Below are positions 1-4,848 of a stretch of 6,591 bases of DNA, piece by piece. The first letter of the stretch is position 1. Each line of letters opens with the position of its first letter. The notes below the pieces were generated by a model. The model made no database searches. It saw only the letters and a program-made list of their open reading frames with translations, and had not been told where the DNA came from. Source of the DNA: an uncultured Lewinella sp. (GTDB taxonomy: Bacteria; Bacteroidota; Bacteroidia; Chitinophagales; Saprospiraceae); the NCBI GenBank assembly GCA_938021455.1, contig CALIGP010000036.1, positions 1-6,591 of the forward strand, given 5' to 3'. The translations under genes and the position numbers were made by a program.

Positions 1-1360
1 ATAGCTTCTTGTCGTCGATCTTGTGAATCTTGCGCCAGATGTCTTTGTTGCTCTGATCACGGACCCAATCTTTGCCAAACTGTGTACTGTACAGGTCATG
101 GATTTCGTGAGCGATCCAGGTAGGGTAGTGCACCGAGTTGGTAACGTAACCAATGTGTACTTCTTCAGCCGTGTAGCCAGGGTATAGTGGTGTAAACATC
201 TCCTGACTTACATCACCGTGAAGTCTCGATACACCGTTGACTCGCTGGCTCAGCCGGATGGAGAGCTTGGACATGTTGAAGTCTTCTCCACTGTCGTCTG
301 GGTTCAATCGGCCAAGGGCTACGAAGTCATACCAGTCAATGCCCAATTCTCCGGCGTAGTGATACAAATACTCTCTGAGCATTTGCTCGGGGAAGTGGTC
401 ATGTCCCGCCGGTACCGGCGTGTGGGTGGTGTACAGACTACTGGCCCGAACGGCCTCAACGGCTTCGTTGAAGTTCATACCGTCACCAACGTGATTCTTC
501 AGACGCTCAATGCTCAGGAAAGCGGCATGACCCTCGTTGAGGTGGTAAACTTCGGGTTCCAGACCCATTGCTTCGATGGCGCGAACACCACCAATGCCCA
601 GTAGAATCTCTTGTTTCAGGCGGTGCTCGTTGTCACCACCGTAGAGCATGTGCGTAAGGGCGCGGTCCTCCTGGCTGTTGTCTTCGTGGTCCGTATCCAA
701 CAGGTAAAGGCTGATGCGCCCGATGGGAAGTTTCCAAACTTTTGCTCGGACGATTCGCCCCTGAATGGGCACCGATACTTTAAGCCAGTTTCCGTCTGCA
801 TTACGAACGGGCTCTACGGGGAGTTGGGTGAACTTCTGAGCAGGGTAGTGGTGAATCTGATCACCGTTCATGCTTAACCCTTGGTTAAAGTAGCCGTAGC
901 GGTACAAAAGACCTACGCCAAAAAGGTTGACGTTACTATCGGATGCTTCTTTCAGGTAATCACCGGCTAAAACGCCGAGACCACCACTGTAGAGCTTCAG
1001 GCTGATGTGCAGGCCGTATTCCATGCTGAAGTAAGCCAGTTTCGGACCCTTCTTCATCGGCTCCGCCAGGTAAGCATCGAACTGCTTTTCGACAGATTTT
1101 AGCTTCTTCAGAAAAGCTTTGTCTTTCGCTAGCTCCTGCATCCGGGTGGGGTCCAGAGTTTCCAGAAGCGCAACGGGGTTGTAGTTCAACTCCACGAATC
1201 GCTCCGGATTGATGGATTTGAAAAGCTCCTGGGCGTCAAAATTCCAGGACCACCAGATATTGTGGCTAAGCCGCTTTAGCGGCTCCAGAGATTTGGGCAA
1301 TTGATTCTGAATAAAGATGCGCTTCAGCTTCATCTCCGAATTAGTTTGAGTCAATGTCAT
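1..1360 (-). CDS. glgP: Alpha-glucan (glycogen) phosphorylase, N-terminal half, truncated by window edge
   Basis: Cytoplasmic enzyme that cleaves terminal alpha-1,4-linked glucose from glycogen or maltodextrin with phosphate, giving glucose-1-phosphate. About 453 residues are visible of a usual length near 850 for the DUF3417-containing short phosphorylases. Residues about 18-125 match the N-terminal DUF3417 region (HNIWWSWN at 33-40, NPVALL at 61-66). Phosphorylase core motifs follow: SMEYGLH 112-118, SGGLGVLAGD 125-134, HLNEGHAAFL 273-282, TTHTPVPAGHD 311-321 and VTNSVHYPTW 406-415, where Ser409 replaces the more usual Gly. The PLP-binding lysine lies in the missing C-terminal half, so an intact active site cannot be confirmed. 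The start is uncertain: in-frame ATGs at 1384, 1360 and 1333 are all possible, and in-frame stops at 1441-1436 limit any extension. The reading frame is open to base 1 with no frameshift. Family assignment is secure; choice of start is not. Confidence 0.95.
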   Translation of the reverse strand, partial: MTLTQTNSEMKLKRIFIQNQLPKSLEPLKRLSHNIWWSWNFDAQELFKSINPERFVELNYNPVALLETLDPTRMQELAKDKAFLKKLKSVEKQFDAYLAEPMKKGPKLAYFSMEYGLHISLKLYSGGLGVLAGDYLKEASDSNVNLFGVGLLYRYGYFNQGLSMNGDQIHHYPAQKFTQLPVEPVRNADGNWLKVSVPIQGRIVRAKVWKLPIGRISLYLLDTDHEDNSQEDRALTHMLYGGDNEHRLKQEILLGIGGVRAIEAMGLEPEVYHLNEGHAAFLSIERLKNHVGDGMNFNEAVEAVRASSLYTTHTPVPAGHDHFPEQMLREYLYHYAGELGIDWYDFVALGRLNPDDSGEDFNMSKLSIRLSQRVNGVSRLHGDVSQEMFTPLYPGYTAEEVHIGYVTNSVHYPTWIAHEIHDLYSTQFGKDWVRDQSNKDIWRKIHKIDDKKL

Positions 1361-1473
1361 CAGATAAAATTTTGGGGCAGGCATTTCGGCGAAACAGCCG
1401 TCGGCAGCCTGATTGCCGTGAGGGTAGGTGCCTACTCACTAAAAAACTTCCATGTTGTAGGAAGAGCTATTGG

Positions 1474-1567
1474 AGTACGATAGTTCGTACTTGTGAGCAA
1501 GAGATCACCAGCTGATCAAATACCTGGTAGCAGGTTGAATTTTGCAGATCAGAACTTATTGCGCAAT
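1474..1567. repeat. Cluster of four short perfect dyads upstream of glgP
   Basis: Four perfect inverted repeats lie within 94 bases: AGTACGA-TAGT-TCGTACT (1474-1491), GATCA-CCAGC-TGATC (1503-1517), ACCTG-GTAG-CAGGT (1522-1535) and the palindrome ATTGCGCAAT (1558-1567). They sit roughly 115 to 210 bases upstream of the favoured glgP start, so they could be operator sites or small hairpins in a leader transcript. Each alone could be chance; the 7-bp stem is the strongest. No function is assigned. Confidence 0.4.
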
Positions 1568-1741
1568 GGCGCAGCTATGCCAGGAGGTCCGTGGAGAACC
1601 CATGGCGGAATGGAAGCATGAAGCAGTGTGCTGTACACTGTCCACCTAGTGCAGACCACCCGGAACATTCCGTAGCGGGGCCAAAAATGATAAATCTTTA
1701 ACTGGTGTGCAAGTTTCTGGCGCGTTTGGCTGTACACAATA

Positions 1742-1852
1742 GTGCGAGGTGCTTGTTACCAGGTGCGGGTTGCGGGGGGCGGTTACGGGGTGCGAGATGC
1801 CGGGTGTCCGTCATTGAAGGAGCAGGGCCACCCCGCACCTCGCACCCCTTTG
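1742..1852. repeat. Degenerate heptamer repeat tract forming an imperfect hairpin
   Basis: From 1742 to 1810 the sequence divides into about ten units of seven bases with an approximate consensus of [GT]T[GA]CG[AG]G: GTGCGAG, GTGCTTG, TTACCAG, GTGCGGG, TTGCGGG, a six-base GGGCGG, TTACGGG, GTGCGAG, ATGCCGG, GTGTCCG. The same heptamers recur inverted at 1832-1845 (GTGCGAG and GTGCGGG on the minus strand). Bases 1787-1806 and 1829-1848 therefore pair at 18 of 20 positions around a 22-base loop. The hairpin lies about 50-110 bases past the stop of the OmpA-like gene on its strand. It could act in 3' end formation, but no T-run follows, so it is not a typical intrinsic terminator. Confidence 0.65.
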
Positions 1853-1895
1853 ATCGAACGGCTGTAGTAGGACGAGCAGGCTTTGGGGGTAAACC

Positions 1896-2681
1896 CTAGC
1901 CGTTTATCCCATTCTGCTTGGCCAGGTCAAAAAATTCGTCCAGGTTAGGGGTGATAACGATTTCCGTGCGGCGGTTCATCGCTCTGCCGGACGGGGTGTC
2001 ATTGTCTCCCCGTGGATCATGTTCTGCTCTGCCGGCAGCGGTCAGTCGGCTGGGGTCAACGTAGAAGTCGTTCACGAGTTGACGAACGACTGCCGTAGCT
2101 CGCTTGGTGCTTAGCTCCCAGTTGTCGTTTACGCCGCGAATATTAACGGGTACATTATCCGTATGCCCTTCTACAATAACATTTAGGTCACGGTGATCAT
2201 TGAGTACTATGCTCACCTTCTCAAGCACTTTCGTCGCCTGAGTATTAATCTTGGCGGAGCCAGAAGCAAACAATAATTTGTCGCTAATGCTTACGTGAAC
2301 TTTACCACCACGAACTTCAACCTTTACGTCATCGTCGGCCACATTGTCCAGCGAACGCTTCAGGTTCATGACCAAGGCCATATTCAGACTGTCCTTGCGG
2401 GCAATGGAACGATTTAGTTCCTGAATGTAGGAGGTTTGTCCGCTAATGCTTTGGAGACTTTCCCGAATGCTGGTGGCGCCTTCTTTGGAGATGACGGAAA
2501 GGTCTTCCAGCCTGGCCAGTAGGTCGCCGTTGGTCCGTTGCACACTTTCCAACTGGGTAGACAACATAGTGCGTTGCTGTTCACTGCCGGCTAGTTTGGT
2601 TTCCAGTTGTTTGACTTTACCTTGGTTACAGGAAGTGAAAAACAGGAAGATCATCAAAGTGAATAAAAGGGAAAATCTCAT
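1896..2681 (-). CDS. OmpA/MotB-family peptidoglycan-binding lipoprotein
   Basis: A 261-residue predicted envelope lipoprotein, probably tethering the outer membrane to peptidoglycan. Residues 1-17 form a hydrophobic signal after Arg3... (MRFSLL start), ending in FTSC with Cys18 as the likely lipidated residue. Residues about 22-110 are polar and heptad-like (Gln/Glu/Leu/Ser-rich), suggesting a coiled-coil stalk. The OmpA C-terminal domain covers about 122-245: a strand-rich start (VHVSISDKLLFASGSAKI), GHTDNVP at 172-178, LSTKRA at 190-195 and NRRTEI near 236-241. Asp175 and Arg194 align with the diaminopimelate-binding Asp and Arg of known OmpA-like domains, so binding looks intact. The first ATG is kept because it gives a proper signal peptide. 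It lies 74 bases downstream of the DUF2027–Smr gene on the same strand, so co-transcription is possible. I see no MotB-type membrane helix, so a flagellar role is unlikely. Confidence 0.93.
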   Translation of the reverse strand: MRFSLLFTLMIFLFFTSCNQGKVKQLETKLAGSEQQRTMLSTQLESVQRTNGDLLARLEDLSVISKEGATSIRESLQSISGQTSYIQELNRSIARKDSLNMALVMNLKRSLDNVADDDVKVEVRGGKVHVSISDKLLFASGSAKINTQATKVLEKVSIVLNDHRDLNVIVEGHTDNVPVNIRGVNDNWELSTKRATAVVRQLVNDFYVDPSRLTAAGRAEHDPRGDNDTPSGRAMNRRTEIVITPNLDEFFDLAKQNGING

Positions 2682-2755
2682 AATCGTTGGTTGTTATACG
2701 GGGGTATTAACGAAGCGAACTATCGTTTAGCGTGTTAAAACGAAGGGAGATGAAA

Positions 2756-3835
2756 TCAATCAAAAATGACTTCTGTTGCACCGTAGCCGTATTTGGGATG
2801 ATGTTCGTTCACAAAATCACGGACGAAGGGGTAATGGTGCAAGCGGGAATGAATTGCTCGTTTTAGCACCCCGTTTCCAACACCATGGATAATGAAAACG
2901 CGGTCAACGCCCATGCGTAGGGCCTGGTCCATGTATTCATCGTAGTGTTTGAGTTGCAGGGGTAAGACCTCGTGACGGGCGACTTTATCGGGGTCGTCTA
3001 CCAGTTTGCCGATGTGGAGGTCGAGACTTTCTTCGAAGGCCAGTTTTTCACTCAAATTAGTTTCTAACTTTCGCTTGTGGGATTGAGCTCGAGCTTGTTT
3101 TTCCCTGAATTTTTGCTGGACAGCCACTTGGGTAATGGCTTTTAATGACGGTACATTGGGCGCGGCCGCAGGTGCAGAGGGAGTGGCGGACAGCGTTGGA
3201 AAGACCATATATAGGTGTGCATCGCCGTACATCTCAGGAACGTCCTGTAGCTTACTGAAGAATTGCTGTCCCTTTAGGTTCAGTCGTTGGAAGTTGCGGG
3301 GACCGGTGCCACCAACAAGTACGGTTCTGACGTCCAGCTCACAGTTGAGTTTTTCGTTGAGCCAACGGTATTCTATGGCGTCCAGGCGCTTCTTGCCGTA
3401 GCCTTCCAATGTGCCAGACTTGGACCAACGCCGATCATTGTGGGTCATCATTTTGAGCTCGTAGATGATCTTATGGGGCGTACCGTTCAGGAGATATACT
3501 TCGTAGGCTACGGGGTTGGCCTCATTGTCCGTCATGGGGTCGAAGGCAAGGCGAACACCTCGGTCGCGCTCGTCGGCCTCCTTTGGGGCGGAGGCTTGAG
3601 CTACGGGGGCAGAGATCGCTTTTGCGGGCGGGGAAGGTTCCTTTTTTAGCCTGGGACGCTTACCTTCTTTAGCCGGGTTGTCTTCCGCCTTTTCCAATAA
3701 ATCTGCGGGTAAAGGAAGTTCTCCCTTGCCGCCCTCCAGCCGTACTTCCACCAGGCCGCCGGGCAGAATGGCAGTAACGACTCCGTAGTTGTCCGTGCGC
3801 TGCATGCGCACCCGATGACCGATTTTAAACTCCAT
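2756..3835 (-). CDS. DUF2027 and Smr domain-containing protein
   Basis: A 359-residue soluble protein of a type I know from Bacteroidota; its biological role is not established. Residues 1-50 resemble a small SH3-like barrel (KIGHRVRM, YGVVTAILPGGLVEVRL). Residues 55-92 are a charged, Pro/Ala-rich linker. A beta-rich DUF2027 middle domain spans about 93-213 (VRLAFDPM, AYEVYLLNGT, ending HLYMVFP). A second Ala/Pro linker (215-230) and a basic helical stretch (about 233-265) lead into a C-terminal Smr domain at about 270-359, with LDLH at 271-274 and HGVGNGVLK at 317-325. These are the two signature motifs of Smr domains, which in MutS2 and stand-alone proteins act as nucleases or nucleic-acid binders. 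No MutS ATPase region is present. The ATG at 3835 gives the expected N-terminus. A TACCTTC box lies only 4 bases upstream of it. Domain assignment is strong; cellular function is inferred only at the level of nucleic-acid interaction. Confidence 0.92.
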   Translation of the reverse strand: MEFKIGHRVRMQRTDNYGVVTAILPGGLVEVRLEGGKGELPLPADLLEKAEDNPAKEGKRPRLKKEPSPPAKAISAPVAQASAPKEADERDRGVRLAFDPMTDNEANPVAYEVYLLNGTPHKIIYELKMMTHNDRRWSKSGTLEGYGKKRLDAIEYRWLNEKLNCELDVRTVLVGGTGPRNFQRLNLKGQQFFSKLQDVPEMYGDAHLYMVFPTLSATPSAPAAAPNVPSLKAITQVAVQQKFREKQARAQSHKRKLETNLSEKLAFEESLDLHIGKLVDDPDKVARHEVLPLQLKHYDEYMDQALRMGVDRVFIIHGVGNGVLKRAIHSRLHHYPFVRDFVNEHHPKYGYGATEVIFD

Positions 3836-3839
3836 GGGG

Positions 3840-3847
3840 TGAAGGTA
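3840..3847 (-). promoter_or_regulatory. Possible -7 promoter box for the DUF2027–Smr gene
   Basis: TACCTTCA on the minus strand matches the Bacteroidota -7 consensus TAnnTTTG except for its last two bases. Only CCCC separates it from the ATG, so transcription from it would start at or next to the start codon. No TTG (-33) element is seen at the expected distance. It is supported mainly by similarity to the equivalent site before the divergent methyltransferase gene. Confidence 0.3.
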
Positions 3848-3863
3848 CGCAACCTGCCGTCAG

Positions 3864-3968
3864 TGGGCGGAGGAGCTCCAGCTCCGATGCGAAAGGGGCC
3901 GCAGGCTCCCTGAGCGTGTAAGTAGGGTGGCTGGTTCATGTTAATCGGACCTAGAGGTCCTCCGCCCA
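3864..3968. repeat. Long inverted repeat built from paired, compensating hairpins
   Basis: Arms 3864-3888 and 3944-3968 are reverse complements at 22 of 25 positions, including an 11-base perfect outer block (TGGGCGGAGGA / TCCTCCGCCCA), around a 55-base loop. Each arm also contains its own dyad: GGAGCT-CC-AGCTCC (3872-3885) and GGACCT-AG-AGGTCC (3947-3960). Two of the three differences between arms form a G-C to C-G swap that keeps the small hairpin paired; the third is in its two-base spacer. The loop holds a further stem, GGGGCC-GCA-GGC(T)CCC at 3895-3910, with one bulged base. It sits between divergent genes, 28 bases before the DUF2027–Smr start. It could be two opposed copies of a small dispersed repeat, a structured leader, or a regulatory region. 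Confidence 0.75.
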
Positions 3969-4059
3969 ACAACTCTCGCTTAACTATCATGTCCTCCTAC
4001 CTTTCCTTGCACCTGCGTCCGCGCCAATCTTTCTTCCCTTAAATCCTCAATCAACGTTG

Positions 4060-4067
4060 TACCTTCG
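4060..4067 (+). promoter_or_regulatory. Possible -7 promoter box for the methyltransferase gene
   Basis: TACCTTCG differs from TAnnTTTG at one position and ends 6 bases before the ATG at 4074, implying a leaderless or nearly leaderless mRNA. An alternative box, TACCTTTC at 3998-4005, is also one mismatch away and would give a leader of about 65 bases. Neither has a clear -33 TTG at the usual spacing. Confidence 0.35.
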
Positions 4068-4073
4068 CCGCCC

Positions 4074-4751
4074 ATGGCAGAAAAATCTACCTTTTCAACC
4101 CTTCGTTGGCGTACCGCTCAGTGGCTTGAGCGTCGCTGGTGGCGGAGCTATTTGAAGGGTAAATCTCCGGAAGAATATTTAATTGATAAGCGGGCCTATT
4201 GGGCGAGAACGTTGGAGGAACTGGATTGGCAGCCCGTTGCCGGGCGCCGCGTAATCGACGCGGGTTGTGGCCCGGCTGGGATATTCATTCACCTGCATGA
4301 CAAAGAAGAAGTCTCAGCTTTAGACCCGCTCCTGGACAAATACGAGGTGGATTTACCCATATTTAGCCGGACTGATTACCCTACGGTCAATTTTTTGCAC
4401 CAACCGTTAGAAGCTAGCTTGCCCCAGGAAAAAACCTTCGAAGCCATCTACTGCTTCAATGCCATTAACCACGTGGCGGACTGGGACTTGGCACTTGACG
4501 CACTTAGTGCTCTGGCAGCTCCAGGCGCCAAGATGATCATGACCAGTGACGTGCATCGTCACGGCTGGCTGATGCCCATTTTCAAAGCACTGCCCGGTGA
4601 CGCACTTCATCCTCAGCAGCACGATGCCCGTGCTTACCGCGAAGCATTGGAGCAGCGGGGGTGGATTGTTGAGCGAGAGATGGTGCTCAGGACCGAGGCT
4701 ATTTTCGAATATAGAGGGTGGGTTTGTACTGCCAACTTCAGTCGGCAGTAG
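4074..4751 (+). CDS. Class I SAM-dependent methyltransferase, substrate unknown
   Basis: A 225-residue predicted cytoplasmic methyltransferase of the small stand-alone Rossmann type. Residues 1-45 are basic and tryptophan-rich (QWLERRWWRSYLKGK). The SAM-binding motif I is VIDAGCGPAGI at 60-70, with the glycine loop GCGPAG. Asp84 (SALDPL) is the likely acidic residue at the end of strand 2 that contacts the SAM ribose. The motif IV region is YCFNAINHVADWDLALDAL at 126-144, followed by the strand KMIMTSDV at 153-160. The C-terminal part (PGDALHP 174-180 and the final strands) fits the rest of the fold. Nothing visible indicates the substrate; small molecule, lipid or protein are all possible. 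ATG 4074 is the first ATG in the frame and no other Met occurs before motif I. It is divergent from the DUF2027–Smr gene and ends 97 bases before typA, which has its own promoter box. Confidence 0.9.
   Translation: MAEKSTFSTLRWRTAQWLERRWWRSYLKGKSPEEYLIDKRAYWARTLEELDWQPVAGRRVIDAGCGPAGIFIHLHDKEEVSALDPLLDKYEVDLPIFSRTDYPTVNFLHQPLEASLPQEKTFEAIYCFNAINHVADWDLALDALSALAAPGAKMIMTSDVHRHGWLMPIFKALPGDALHPQQHDARAYREALEQRGWIVEREMVLRTEAIFEYRGWVCTANFSRQ
4727..4750 (+). terminator. Stem-loop overlapping the methyltransferase stop codon; possible weak terminator
   Basis: TACTGCC (4727-4733) and GGCAGTA (4744-4750) form a perfect 7-bp stem with a 10-base loop, and the stop codon lies at the stem's 3' edge. The following bases are only mildly T-rich (TTACTATTTCC), so an intrinsic terminator is possible but weak. 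Stem formation at the end of the gene could also be chance. Confidence 0.3.
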
Positions 4752-4804
4752 AAACCTTACTATTTCCTTGACAAACTTTCCGCTCGTTCCATTAGGAAAA
4801 GGCG

Positions 4805-4812
4805 TACCTTTG
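4805..4812 (+). promoter_or_regulatory. typA promoter, -7 box
   Basis: TACCTTTG is an exact match to the Bacteroidota -7 consensus TAnnTTTG and lies 36 bases before the typA ATG, implying a short leader of about 30 bases. No TTG is found at the usual -33 spacing. A 6-bp dyad, TTGCGC (4810-4815) and GCGCAA (4823-4828) with a 7-base loop, overlaps the end of the box and the expected transcription start, so it might be an operator or form a 5' hairpin. Confidence 0.6.
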
Positions 4813-4848
4813 CGCCTTCTTAGCGCAAGCTACCCCTAAATAAACGAG

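Larger units (their letters stand above)
1385..1895. other. Gene-poor intergenic region between glgP start and ompA-like stop
   Basis: About 510 bases without a gene I can support. The glgP-proximal part (1474-1567) holds several short perfect dyads, and the part near the OmpA-like gene (1742-1852) holds heptamer repeats forming an imperfect hairpin; both are listed separately. Between them, 1570-1740 shows one more dyad, CAGTGT-GCTGT-ACACTG at 1624-1640, and two copies of GCTGTACAC (1630-1638 and 1729-1737). Short open frames of about 60 codons exist on both strands, but their translations resemble no family I know and are biased by the repeats. I found no clear TAnnTTTG promoter box for glgP here. 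Confidence 0.7.

Noticed and set aside
218..877. Plus-strand open frames of 128 and 88 codons
   Set aside because: They lie antisense to the phosphorylase, whose minus-strand frame carries clear family motifs throughout.
1549..1737. Minus-strand 62-codon frame in the intergenic region
   Set aside because: The translation matches no family I know, has no promoter or ribosome-binding context, and is short enough to be chance.
1630..1737. Direct 9-base repeat GCTGTACAC at 1630 and 1729
   Set aside because: Two short copies 99 bases apart with no shared flanks; no insertion-sequence or att-site features around them.
1705..1899. Plus-strand 64-codon frame
   Set aside because: Its Gly/Arg/Cys-rich composition comes from the heptamer repeat; it ends antisense to the end of the OmpA-like gene.
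3646..3990. Minus-strand 114-codon frame spanning the inverted repeat and the DUF2027–Smr start
   Set aside because: It overlaps the real gene out of frame for more than half its length and has no recognisable product.
4768..4773. TTGACA resembling a sigma-70 -35 element upstream of typA
   Set aside because: The hexamer at 17-base spacing is ATTAGG, a poor -10, and it lies 34 bases from the TACCTTTG box, too far to be its -33 element.
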